DNA from: Halomonas heilongjiangensis
GTDB lineage: Bacteria > Pseudomonadota > Gammaproteobacteria > Pseudomonadales > Halomonadaceae
DNA length: 64,000 nucleotides
NCBI RefSeq assembly: GCF_002879645.1
Contig: NZ_PNRE01000003.1
Coordinates: forward strand, 23,799-87,798
Direction of reading: 5' to 3'
The notes below the pieces were generated by a model. That model searched no databases. It saw only the letters and a program-made list of their open reading frames with translations, and was not told the origin of the DNA. Shown one piece after another: positions 32,719 through 40,870 of this stretch (its first letter is position 1; every line of letters starts with the position of its first letter). Both the position numbers and the translations under genes were made by a program.

Positions 32719-33870
32719 TCACCAGCCATTGATCCTCGGCCAGATGGCAATGATTTCGCAGCCATCCCCCTGCTCGCTGTCGACCAGGTGATACTGGTCG
32801 TACATGGCGGCCGTCATGCAGACATGGTTGGGATAGATGCGCAGCCGTGTCCCTACGGGAAGCTGTTCGCATGACAGCTCACCAAACAGCGGAATCTGGC
32901 CGTGCTCCTGGTAGACCCTTGCGACCTTCATCGGTGCCTTGAATGGTTGTCCGTCTGCCTTTGTTACCAGTCCAAAGCCGATGTCATTGGGCATGTTTTC
33001 GGTACTGCGGTCCTTCGACAGTGCCAGTGCTCCTGCATTGACCAGCAGTCGGTTCATGGCGGCATGGTGACTGCTGACTTCCGCGATCACCGAAATGGCG
33101 AGATCATCAACACTGCAGGAGTTGATCTGTGCCTGGAACATATCACCGAACATGTAGACACCCGGGCGTACTTCCGTTACGCCATCCAGTGAGCGCGCGT
33201 ACAGAGCCGTTGGCGTGGATCCGATACTGACCGTGGCGCATGCAACGCCATGGCGACGAATGCGTTCAGCCGCCGAGACGGCGGTATCACGTTCCGCTTC
33301 GGCCACTTCCTCGATCTCGGCAATGGTCCGGCACTGATAGGAGTGACCGGCGTGGGTCATGACACCGGAAAAGGTTGCATGCGAGGCCTCATCGAGGATG
33401 CGGGCTATCTCGATGAGCTCCTCGCTGTCGGGAAAGACGCCCGAACGACCCTCACCACAGTCCAGTTCGACTTGCACCCGGAATGTCTCGTCGAGCTCTC
33501 GACCCATTGAGCAGATCGCTCGGGTGACCTCGACGCTGTCGGTGATCAGGGTGATGCGTGAACCAAGTCGCTGAATATCTGCGACTCGCGTCAGCTGGTC
33601 CGGAATGATGCAGGCCGCGTACTGGATATCCTTGATGCCTTGACTGGCGAAATATTCGGCTTCCTTCAGAGTTGACACGGCGATACCACCCGACTGGCCT
33701 TCAATGGCCAGCCGGGCCACATCGATGGATTTAGCCGTCTTCAGGTGCGGGCGAAGCAGTACACCTTTTCTCCTGGCCGTATCGGCCATTCGCCTGAGGT
33801 TTCGCACGAGTTTCGCACGATCGAGAATCAGGCTGGGCGTGGGAAGATCGAAGATGGTAGTGGGAGGCAT
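32719..33870 (-). CDS. DSD1 family PLP enzyme (D-threonine aldolase / D-serine dehydratase-like)
   Basis: 383 aa fold-III PLP enzyme. N-terminal alanine-racemase-like barrel starts DLPTPSLILDRAKLVRNLRRM; the PLP lysine is in LLRPHLKTAKS. GVMTHAGHSYQC and SIGSTPTALYA supply PLP phosphate contacts, VTEVRPGVYMFGDM is typical, and the C-terminal beta domain carries the metal site YPNHVCMTAAMYDQY (His and Cys two apart) of DSD1/D-threonine aldolases. Cleaves or dehydrates a beta-hydroxy amino acid, for instance D-threonine, D-serine or 3-hydroxyaspartate. Its stop faces the iminosuccinate-reductase-like gene; the pair suggests use of a beta-hydroxy amino acid imported by the TRAP system. Confidence 0.88.
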   Translation of the reverse strand: MPPTTIFDLPTPSLILDRAKLVRNLRRMADTARRKGVLLRPHLKTAKSIDVARLAIEGQSGGIAVSTLKEAEYFASQGIKDIQYAACIIPDQLTRVADIQRLGSRITLITDSVEVTRAICSMGRELDETFRVQVELDCGEGRSGVFPDSEELIEIARILDEASHATFSGVMTHAGHSYQCRTIAEIEEVAEAERDTAVSAAERIRRHGVACATVSIGSTPTALYARSLDGVTEVRPGVYMFGDMFQAQINSCSVDDLAISVIAEVSSHHAAMNRLLVNAGALALSKDRSTENMPNDIGFGLVTKADGQPFKAPMKVARVYQEHGQIPLFGELSCEQLPVGTRLRIYPNHVCMTAAMYDQYHLVDSEQGDGCEIIAIWPRINGW

Positions 33871-34253
33871 AAGGGATGGCAGACCTCTCTGGTCGCATTC
33901 ATGAAAGCATCGGAAATCCTCGTTGATAAGCTACGCAGGCCGTGGCCGGTAAGCCAATGCCGGTTTCTCCTAGTGCGATGCCCAGAGCGAAAGATATGCA
34001 AGGATGGCCGGGGTCGACGCTGCGTGCGTCTATTGGCCCAGGTCGACCGCGAAGGTCCGGCATGGCGATGAGACCCGAGCGCGACGTCCACAACGGGTGT
34101 CCCCGTTTCGGCATCAGGGGAGGATTTTCGTCACATCGATGCAAAATCCTAATATAATATCGGGGTCGCGTGACGCTTGGGCCGTTGCATCGGGCCGGTG
34201 GCACGGGCACTCATCCAACCTCACGATGCTTGCCATCGAACAAGGACGCTTCC
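33871..34253. other. Intergenic region with promoter, otherwise no gene seen
   Basis: A 383-bp gap between divergent genes. A plus-strand frame from ATG 33901 begins MKASEILVDKL, which hints at the first residues of a ThDP enzyme, but the rest has no family signal and no ribosome site. The 3' part holds the promoter for the next gene (34130-34158). Confidence 0.4.
34130..34158 (+). promoter_or_regulatory. Promoter with consensus TATAAT
   Basis: An exact TATAAT at 34153-34158 lies 17 bases after GTCACA (34130-34135, four of six matches to the -35). It is in an AT-rich patch that stands out from the local GC content and is well placed for the gene at 34254 (leader ~90 nt). Confidence 0.55.
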
Positions 34254-35618
34254 ATGGCCACTCCCGTCTCTCCCCTGATTCTGACCGCCCTGGGCGGTCT
34301 CGCCGTCGGCGCTGTCGCCGGCTGGCAACTGAACTCCCCGTCGCCGAGCGATGATGAGTCCCCCGCCGTCGAGGCGTCGCTGCAGCTGGGGGAACGCCAG
34401 CGCGGCGAGATCACCTCCCAGAGTGAACTCAACGGCAAGGATGGCAGTCGCTTTACGCGCTACGTGCTGCCGCTCGAGGAAGACACCCTGGTCGAGGTCG
34501 CGCTGGGCGGCGCGCTGCAGGGCGTGCTGGCGCTCTACGATGACGAGGAGCAACTGATCGCCGCGGCCACCACGCTGCGCCACCGCATCGACGAAAGCCG
34601 CGACTACACCCTGGTGGTCAGCGGCAACGACGCCCATAGCTATGGGCCCTTCGACATCACCAGCCGGCGCATCGAGCTCGACGACGTCAGCAGCCTGGAG
34701 GTGCCGTCGCGCCACGACGGCTGGCTGCAGGATGCCCCCGACACCTACACCCTGACCATCGAGGAGACCGGCCTCTATCAGATCGAGATGCGCTCCAGTG
34801 ACCTGGATGCCTACCTGGAGCTGGAGGGGCCGAACGGCTACCGGCGCGAAGACGACGACGGTGCCGGCGACCTGGATGCGCGCCTCGCCGACTTCCTCGA
34901 GCCCGGGGAGTACCGGCTGACGGCGCGCACCAGCTATGGCGAAGGCAGCGGTCTGTACACCCTCGCGGTGGAGCCCCGTGAGCTGCCCAATGCCGATACC
35001 CTGCGCAATGGCGGCGAACTGAGTCCCGATGAGTCGTTGCATGGCTGGTTCAGTGGCCAGGGACTGGAGTACGAGCTGGTCCTGGAGAGCGCCGCCACCG
35101 TCACCCTCGACATGCGGTCGTCCGATTTCGATGCCTTCCTCGAGCTGCACGGCGATGGCGTATCGGTCAGCGATGATGATGGCGGTGGTGGTACCGACGC
35201 CCGTCTCTACCAGCACCTGGCCCCGGGCCGCTATACCATCACCGCCCGCAGCTACAGTCAGGGCGGCAGCGGCCTGTTCGAGCTCGAGGCCAGCGTGCGT
35301 GACGCCGACGCGCAGCCCAACGGTGGCGAACTGGAGCTCGACGAACCGATCAGCGCCTGGCTGGCGCCCGGGGTCCGCGACACCTACACCTTCCGCGTGG
35401 CGCAGGCGGGGCGCTACCGCATCGACATGATGTCCAGTGAGATGGATGCCTATCTCGAGCTGGAGGGGGCGGGGACCTCGCTCACCGATGACGACGGGGG
35501 CGAGGGCCTGGATGCTCGCATCCAGGCGTATCTCGAGCCCGGTGACTACCGGGCGATCGCCCGCACCTACGGCAACAGCGAAGGCGGCAACTACCGGCTG
35601 CGCGTCAGCGCCGAGTAA
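34254..35618 (+). CDS. Envelope protein with three PPC-like beta-domain repeats
   Basis: 454 aa. Residues 1-22 (LILTALGGLAVGAVAGWQL) form a signal peptide or anchor; AAGGA lies before ATG 34254. After a divergent N-terminal beta domain (~40-140), three repeats of ~90-100 residues follow. Each has YxIxMRSSDxDAxLEL, an Asp-rich DDDG loop, an LDAR/TDAR motif, then EPGxYRxxARTY and a GSGLYTL strand. This is the bacterial pre-peptidase C-terminal (PPC) domain pattern; the DDDG loops probably bind calcium. PPC domains usually follow a protease, but here there is no enzyme domain, so it is likely a binding or structural surface/periplasmic protein. Confidence 0.78.
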   Translation: MATPVSPLILTALGGLAVGAVAGWQLNSPSPSDDESPAVEASLQLGERQRGEITSQSELNGKDGSRFTRYVLPLEEDTLVEVALGGALQGVLALYDDEEQLIAAATTLRHRIDESRDYTLVVSGNDAHSYGPFDITSRRIELDDVSSLEVPSRHDGWLQDAPDTYTLTIEETGLYQIEMRSSDLDAYLELEGPNGYRREDDDGAGDLDARLADFLEPGEYRLTARTSYGEGSGLYTLAVEPRELPNADTLRNGGELSPDESLHGWFSGQGLEYELVLESAATVTLDMRSSDFDAFLELHGDGVSVSDDDGGGGTDARLYQHLAPGRYTITARSYSQGGSGLFELEASVRDADAQPNGGELELDEPISAWLAPGVRDTYTFRVAQAGRYRIDMMSSEMDAYLELEGAGTSLTDDDGGEGLDARIQAYLEPGDYRAIARTYGNSEGGNYRLRVSAE

Positions 35619-35846
35619 GCCGCTCTGCCGACCAGCAGGGGCGATTATCCCGGTCGCTCGAGAGCCATGAATCATCGAGTTAAGTTGCATTCTCGATTCA
35701 GCTTTTGACCCCGGTGAGGCGGTCGTGCTATTGACGAATGTCGCAATGATTCCGCATGCACTTCGATCGATTTCACATGAATAACGCTAATAAAGAGCGA
35801 CTGGATTGATCGCGCGGGATTCGCCACCGTGGAGTAAGAGTGCCCC

Positions 35847-37829
35847 ATGCAAGTCGCCACCCAGTTCGAGTCTCATGATCATGTCGTCCAGTTCTACGAG
35901 GACGAGACCTTCCTTGCCGATGTCGTCGCCGATTACCTGCGGGCCGGGGCCGACGCCGGTGAACGCCTGCTGGTGCTGTTGACGCCAGCGCATCTGGCGG
36001 CCGTTCTGCAGCGGCTGGAAGCCGGGGGGCTGGATACCGGTGCGGCCATGGCGAGTGGGCAACTCGAGACACATGACGCCGACCTCATGCTCGAGGCCAT
36101 CATGCGCGCGGGCATGCCGGTCGAGGCGCTGTTCGAGCGGCATATCCTCGCCGGCATCGAGGCCGCCGGCGCCGCGCCCACCCGCGCCTTCGGCGAATTG
36201 GTCGACCTGCTGTGTGCCCGGGGCAACGCCGCCGCGGCGGTGCAACTGGAGGCGCTCTGGCATGCGGCCTGCCATCGCCTGCCGCTGACCCTGCTGTGCG
36301 GCTATGCCCTGCAGCATTTCGATCGGCCCGAGGATCAGTCGGCCTTCGACGCCATCTGCGATCATCACTCCCATGTCTTGCCGGCCGAACGCTACAGCCG
36401 GCTGGAGTCGCGGCAGCAGCTGCGCGAGATCTCCCGCCTGCAGCAGCAGGTCCAGGCGCTCCACCACGAGCGCGCCTCCCGCCGGCAGGCCGAACAGAAC
36501 CTGGCCGCCGTGCAGCGGCTGTGCGGCGAGATGCTGATGGAGCTGGCCGACCACGCCCTTCACGATGGGGTGACCGGCCTGACGAACCGCGGGCATGCCC
36601 AGCAACGGTTGGCGGAGCTCATCGCCGATCCTCACGGCCAGGGGAGCAGGGTGGCCGTGCTGCATATCGACATCGACCAGCTCAAGGCGATCAACGAGTC
36701 GCTGGGCCTGGAGATGGGCGATTACTACCTGCACGAGACCGCCCAGCGCATCAAGCGCTGCCTGGGCGGCCATGGGATCGTCAGTCGCCTCGGCAGCGAT
36801 GAGATGATGGCGATACTGCCGGGCATCGGGCCGCTGGACGAGGTACTGAAGGTCGTCGAGCGCCTGCTCGACTGGACCGGCAACCCCGTCGAACTGGATG
36901 GCCACAAGGTGGTCGCGAGCTGCTGTATCGGCATCAGCCTGTTTCCCGAACATGGGCGTACGGTCAACGAACTGATGCGACATGCCAATCGCGCCCGGCG
37001 CCATGCCCAGCGTCTCGGTCGTCGCCGCTACCATGTGTTCACCGCCGAGTTGCGCGACGACGACTTCGATCGCCTCGCCCTGCGTAGTGAACTCCGCGAG
37101 GCCCTGCCGCTCGGCGAGCTCGAGCTCTACTACCTGCCCACGCTGTGCGCACGCAGCGGCCAGGTCGTGGCCATCTCGGCACAGCCGCGCTGGCAGTCGA
37201 GCCGGTTCGGCACGATGGAATCCGCGCGCTGGATGTCGGTCGCCGAGGAGGCGGGCCAGGCGGCCATCATCGGCCAGTGGGTGCTGGCGAGGGCGTGTCG
37301 CCATGCCAAGGCCTGGATCGAGGCGGGCATCGACCTGCGGGTGGCGGTGCAGGTCTCGACCGCCGAGCTGCTGGATGGCGAGATCATCGACCGGGTCGGC
37401 GAGATCCTGGACCACAGCGGCTTGCCGGGCGAGATGCTCGAACTCGAGCTGAGCGAGAGCGGCCTGATGCGTGCCCCCCAGCGTGCCGCGGCCATGCTCG
37501 AGCGGCTCAAGGCGCTCGGCGTGCGGCTGACCGTCGACGAGTTCGGCAGCGGACACTCGATCCTCGGGCACCTCAACCGCTTCCCGATCGATACCATCAA
37601 GCTCCACAAGCCGTTCATCGCCGGCTGCCTCGACACCCCCCATCATCAGGCGATCATCGGGTCGATGATCGGCATGGCCCATCAACTGGGGCTGCAGGTC
37701 ATCGCCGGCGGCGTGGCGACCCGGGAGCAGGCCGACTACCTTCGCCAGCAGGGGTGTGATCTCCTGCGGGGGCCCCTCTGGTCGCGCATGGAGTACCGCG
37801 ACGCCCCCGACGACCAGGCCCCGGAGTAG
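35847..37829 (+). CDS. MEDS-GGDEF-EAL protein with degenerate active sites
   Basis: 660 aa. Residues ~8-190 are a MEDS sensor domain (DHVVQFYEDETFLADVVADY, DAGERLLVLLTPAHLAAVL). A coiled coil (~195-230) leads to a GGDEF domain starting at LHDGVTGLTNR. Its signature is GSDEM (~315-319) in place of GGDEF, so cyclase activity is doubtful. The C-terminal domain (~400-650) is EAL-like but has ISAQPRW (~443-449) where E-A-L should stand, DEFGSGHS for DDFGxGYS, and IAGGVAT for AEGVET, losing metal ligands. It should not hydrolyse c-di-GMP. A non-catalytic c-di-GMP receptor or partner protein is more likely. Cytosolic; single gene. Confidence 0.88.
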   Translation: MQVATQFESHDHVVQFYEDETFLADVVADYLRAGADAGERLLVLLTPAHLAAVLQRLEAGGLDTGAAMASGQLETHDADLMLEAIMRAGMPVEALFERHILAGIEAAGAAPTRAFGELVDLLCARGNAAAAVQLEALWHAACHRLPLTLLCGYALQHFDRPEDQSAFDAICDHHSHVLPAERYSRLESRQQLREISRLQQQVQALHHERASRRQAEQNLAAVQRLCGEMLMELADHALHDGVTGLTNRGHAQQRLAELIADPHGQGSRVAVLHIDIDQLKAINESLGLEMGDYYLHETAQRIKRCLGGHGIVSRLGSDEMMAILPGIGPLDEVLKVVERLLDWTGNPVELDGHKVVASCCIGISLFPEHGRTVNELMRHANRARRHAQRLGRRRYHVFTAELRDDDFDRLALRSELREALPLGELELYYLPTLCARSGQVVAISAQPRWQSSRFGTMESARWMSVAEEAGQAAIIGQWVLARACRHAKAWIEAGIDLRVAVQVSTAELLDGEIIDRVGEILDHSGLPGEMLELELSESGLMRAPQRAAAMLERLKALGVRLTVDEFGSGHSILGHLNRFPIDTIKLHKPFIAGCLDTPHHQAIIGSMIGMAHQLGLQVIAGGVATREQADYLRQQGCDLLRGPLWSRMEYRDAPDDQAPE

Positions 37830-37913
37830 CGCCATCGTGCCGGGACCCGGCACGGCGTCCGCCTATCTGGCATCATCGGTGGATCGCCTGACGGACAATC
37901 GAGGAGCCGCCCC

Positions 37914-38657
37914 ATGAGACTGCAACACGCCACCTGGCCGGAGGTGGAGGCCTATCTCCAACGCGCGACGGGCATCATCGTGCCCATCGGCTCCACCGAG
38001 CAGCACGGGCCGAACGGCCTGGTGGGCACCGATGCGATCTGCCCCGAGGCGATCGCCTGGGCGCTGGGCGAGCGGCACGGCGTGCTGGTGGGGCCGACCC
38101 AGGCCATCGGCATGGCGCAGCACCACCTGGCCTTCCCGGGGAGCCTCACCCTGCGCCCGAGCACCCTGATCGCGGTGCTGCGCGACACCATCGTCTCGCT
38201 GGCGCGCCATGGCTTCACCCATGTGTTCTTCCTCAACGGCCATGGCGGCAACATCGCCACCGTGAACGCGGCCTTCGCCGAGGTCCAGGCGGAGCGCAGC
38301 CTGGAGGGGCGGAGTGGCGAGCTCGAGCTGGCGCTGTTCAACTGGTTCGCCGGGCGGCGCGGGCGCGAGCTGGCCGAGTCGCTGTACGGCGATGCCGAGG
38401 GCAGTCACGCCACGGCCTCGGAGGTGTCGCTCTCCTGGTTCGCCAGGCCGGAGGCGGTGAAGCAGGTGCCGATGTCGCCGCGGGTCGCCCCGACGGGCAG
38501 CGCCCAGTGCGATGCCGACGAGTTCCGTCGCCGCTTCCCGGACGGCCGCATGGGCTCGGATCCCTCGCTGGCCAGCGTCGAGCACGGCGCCCGCTTCCTG
38601 GAGGCGGGGGTGGAGGACGCCTGGGAGGCCTATCGGGCCTTCATCGGCCAGCCCTGA
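37914..38657 (+). CDS. Creatininase family amidohydrolase
   Basis: 247 aa. Metal-binding motifs of the creatininase/MftE/ArfB family: IVPIGSTEQHGPNG (Glu and His), VGTDAICPEAIAWAL (Asp), FLNGHGGNIATVNAAF (His), and EGSHATASEVSLSW (Glu). Members hydrolyse cyclic amides such as creatinine or formamide-type intermediates using two metal ions. Complete length and all ligands present. A creatinase-like M24 protein is encoded 4 kb away at 42646, but the two are not in one operon; a shared pathway is possible but unsupported. Confidence 0.92.
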   Translation: MRLQHATWPEVEAYLQRATGIIVPIGSTEQHGPNGLVGTDAICPEAIAWALGERHGVLVGPTQAIGMAQHHLAFPGSLTLRPSTLIAVLRDTIVSLARHGFTHVFFLNGHGGNIATVNAAFAEVQAERSLEGRSGELELALFNWFAGRRGRELAESLYGDAEGSHATASEVSLSWFARPEAVKQVPMSPRVAPTGSAQCDADEFRRRFPDGRMGSDPSLASVEHGARFLEAGVEDAWEAYRAFIGQP

Positions 38658-38684
38658 GCGTTGCCGCCCCCCGGCGCCTCGGAG

Positions 38685-38705
38685 ACCCGCCCCCTCGGCG
38701 GGTTT
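38685..38705 (+). terminator. Intrinsic terminator after the creatininase gene
   Basis: ACCCGCC and GGCGGGT form a 7-bp stem with loop CCCTC, ending in TTT, 28 bp after the stop codon. Short U tract. Confidence 0.6.
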
Positions 38706-38761
38706 CCTGCTATCGTGGCCTGCCGTTTTCACGACCGTGTACCCTGCCCAAGGAGGCCACC

Positions 38762-38959
38762 ATGCCCATCGTTACCATCCAGCAGTTTCCCCGCAGCGTC
38801 GAGCAGAAGCGCGAACTCGCACGGCGCATCACCGAGGCCTTCGCCGAGGCCTACGGGGCGAAGGCAGAATCCGTGCAGGTGTTCTTCAGCGAGGTCGACG
38901 GCGAGAACTGGGCCAAGGGCGGGGTGATGGGCTGCGACCGGGAAGCCGGGGCGCGCTGA
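38762..38959 (+). CDS. 4-oxalocrotonate tautomerase family protein
   Basis: 65 aa. MPIVTIQQFPRSVEQKRELA follows the 4-OT pattern: after removal of Met the N-terminal Pro is the catalytic base. The helix (REITEAF-like RRITEAFAEAYG) and second strand (ESVQVFFSEVDGENWAKGG) are typical of these hexamer-forming enzymes. Substrate unknown; no aromatic meta-cleavage genes are near. A ribosome-site AAGGAGG lies seven bases upstream. Confidence 0.92.
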   Translation: MPIVTIQQFPRSVEQKRELARRITEAFAEAYGAKAESVQVFFSEVDGENWAKGGVMGCDREAGAR

Positions 38960-38985
38960 AGCCCCCGGCGACGGCCGGGACGAGC

Positions 38986-39876
38986 CTAGGGGCGCTCCGC
39001 CGCGGCCGCGAGCTGCCGGTCACGCCACAGGCAGGCGAACATCCACAGGAACACCGGCACGTTCATCAGCAGGCCATAGAGCAGCGGCACCAGGGCGATG
39101 GCCGGTTGCTGCAGGATCACGAAGGCCACCATCATCGCCACGCCGGCATTCTGCACGCCGACCTCCACGGTGATGGCCCGCACACTGGCGTGGGGCAGGC
39201 GCAGCCGTCGTGCGAGCTGCCGGCCGAGCGTCATGCCCAGCATGCACAGCAGCAGCACCGCCAGGGTCTCGAGGCTGAGCAGGGCCGGCAGCCGTTCGGC
39301 ATGGCTGACGAACAGCGCGGCCACCACCGCGATCATCGCCACGCCGGTGAAGACCTTCACCTTGGGCAGCAGCCACGCGAGCCAGCGAACGGGCAGTGAC
39401 CGGCGCAGCAGCATGCCGGCCAGCACCGGCAGCAGGGTCACCAGCAGCAACTGGCCCACGGTGTGCCAGTAGGGGAGCGCGAGGCCCCGGGCGGTCAGCC
39501 CGAGCAGTTCCAGGTTCCAGCCCATGACCAGTGGCAGGGTGAAGGGGGCCAGCACCGCGGCGATGGCGGTCAGGCTGACCGAGAGGGCCAGGTCGCCCTG
39601 GACCAGGTAGCTGAACATGTTCGAGGTCGCCCCGCCCGGCACCAGGGCCACCAGCAGCAGCCCGGCGGCCGCCAGCGGCGGCAGGGGCAACAGCAGTACC
39701 AGCCCCCAGGCCAGCAGCGGCAGCGCCAGCATCTGCAGGCCGGTGCCGAGCAGTACACGGCGGGGATGCCGCCAGGTGCGGACGAAGTCGGCTCCGGTCA
39801 GGTTGAGGCCCATGGCCATCATCACGCTGGCCAGTACCCAGGGAAGTACGACCTGCGACAACCACTCTGCGGACAT
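38986..39876 (-). CDS. BASS family (bile acid:sodium symporter-like) transporter
   Basis: 296 aa with nine to ten membrane helices. Start at ATG 39876 (MSAEWLSQVVLPWVLASVMM) behind GGAGGCAGG. Diagnostic motifs: MAMGLNLTGADF, PLLAWGLVLLLP, LVALVPGGATSNMFSYLVQGD (the conserved PGG-xSN crossover), and the second crossover EVGVQNAGVAMMVAF. These two unwound regions form the sodium sites in ASBT-type carriers. Imports or exports small organic anions with Na+; substrate unknown. Divergent from the MenA-like gene. Confidence 0.9.
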   Translation of the reverse strand: MSAEWLSQVVLPWVLASVMMAMGLNLTGADFVRTWRHPRRVLLGTGLQMLALPLLAWGLVLLLPLPPLAAAGLLLVALVPGGATSNMFSYLVQGDLALSVSLTAIAAVLAPFTLPLVMGWNLELLGLTARGLALPYWHTVGQLLLVTLLPVLAGMLLRRSLPVRWLAWLLPKVKVFTGVAMIAVVAALFVSHAERLPALLSLETLAVLLLCMLGMTLGRQLARRLRLPHASVRAITVEVGVQNAGVAMMVAFVILQQPAIALVPLLYGLLMNVPVFLWMFACLWRDRQLAAAAERP

Positions 39877-39972
39877 CCTGCCTCCTTGCGCGGGACCCTG
39901 CTGCCAACACAGTATGACCCATGCCTCGGGGTGCCGACGATCGGCATCCGCGACGTCAGGGATGATCATGCG

Positions 39973-40845
39973 ATGAGCAAGACGGCAATCTGGTGGCAGA
40001 CGCTACGCCCGCGCACCCTGCCGGCGGCATTGGGCCCCGTGCTGCTGGGCCAGGCGCTGGTGGTGCCCGGCCACTTCTCCTGGCCGACGGCGATCCTCTG
40101 CCTGCTGTGTGCCGTGGCACTGCAGCTGGCAGTGAACCTGGCCAATGACCTCTTCGATGGTCTCGCCGGCGTGGACCGACCGGATCGCCTGGGGCCGACC
40201 CGGGCGCTCCAGGCCGGCCTGCTGAGTGTCGACGAGTTGCGCACCGGGCTGGCATTGACGCTCGGTATCGCGGTGGCGACGGGGCTGTGGCTAGCGCTCT
40301 TCGGCCATTGGCTGCTGTGGGTGCTGGGCGGGCTGTCGCTGCTCGGTGTGCTCGGCTACAGCGGCGGCCCTCGACCCTACGCCAACCTGGGACTCGGGGA
40401 GGTCGCGGTCTGGCTGTTCTTCGGGCCGGTGGCGGTGCTGGGCAGCCTGCTGGCCCAGCGGAGCCCGATTCCCGCTCATGCCTACCTCGCCGCGGTGCTG
40501 ATGGGCCTGCCGGTGGCGGCCATCCTGGTCGTCAACAACCTGCGCGACCGCCATACCGATGCGCGTGCCGGCAAGGTCACCCTGGCGGTGCGGCTGGGCG
40601 AGCGGAGAACCCGCCTGCTGTTCGCTACCCTGACGGTGGGGCCGCTGCTGGCCAGCCTGCCGCTGCAGCTGCCGCCGTGGAGCTGGCTGGCCTGGGGCGT
40701 CACCGGCGTGGCCGCACTGGGCCTGAACCGGCGGATATGGCGCTGCGACGGTGCGGCCCTCAATCCGCTGCTGGGGCAGACGGCACTCTTCTCGCTGGTC
40801 GTGGCCGGCTGGCTGGGCCTGCGCTTCGTCCTGGCCGTCGCCTGA
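39973..40845 (+). CDS. MenA-like 1,4-dihydroxy-2-naphthoate/UbiA-type prenyltransferase
   Basis: 290 aa, about eight to nine membrane helices. N-terminal TLRPRTLPAALGPVLLGQAL; first Asp-rich motif NLANDLFDGLAGVDRPDRLG, with GPTRALQAGLLS that is typical of MenA; second motif VNNLRDRHTDARAGKVTLAVRLG. The enzyme would prenylate a naphthoate or related ring at the inner membrane. No other men genes are in this window, so menaquinone synthesis cannot be confirmed. It is the second UbiA-superfamily gene here (the other is fused to a flavodoxin domain at 13644). 25 bp upstream of the hydrolase gene, likely co-transcribed. Confidence 0.85.
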   Translation: MSKTAIWWQTLRPRTLPAALGPVLLGQALVVPGHFSWPTAILCLLCAVALQLAVNLANDLFDGLAGVDRPDRLGPTRALQAGLLSVDELRTGLALTLGIAVATGLWLALFGHWLLWVLGGLSLLGVLGYSGGPRPYANLGLGEVAVWLFFGPVAVLGSLLAQRSPIPAHAYLAAVLMGLPVAAILVVNNLRDRHTDARAGKVTLAVRLGERRTRLLFATLTVGPLLASLPLQLPPWSWLAWGVTGVAALGLNRRIWRCDGAALNPLLGQTALFSLVVAGWLGLRFVLAVA

Positions 40846-40870
40846 GCGTGGCCTGGATCACGGAGGTCCC

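Noticed and set aside
33901..34071. Plus-strand frame beginning MKASEILVDKL, similar to the first residues of acetolactate-synthase-like enzymes
   Set aside because: Only about 11 residues look similar, there is no ribosome site, and the remainder has no family signal.
35787..37853. 688-codon minus-strand open frame opposite the MEDS-GGDEF-EAL gene
   Set aside because: No ribosome site or domain pattern; the plus-strand product has clear domains.
37837..37853. GTGCCGGG/CCCGGCAC inverted repeat after the MEDS protein gene
   Set aside because: Loop is only one base unless the stem is shortened, there is no U tract, and such GC-rich palindromes are common here.
39463..39972. Upstream extension of the MenA-like frame
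   Set aside because: It runs antisense through the BASS transporter gene; the family start is at 39973.
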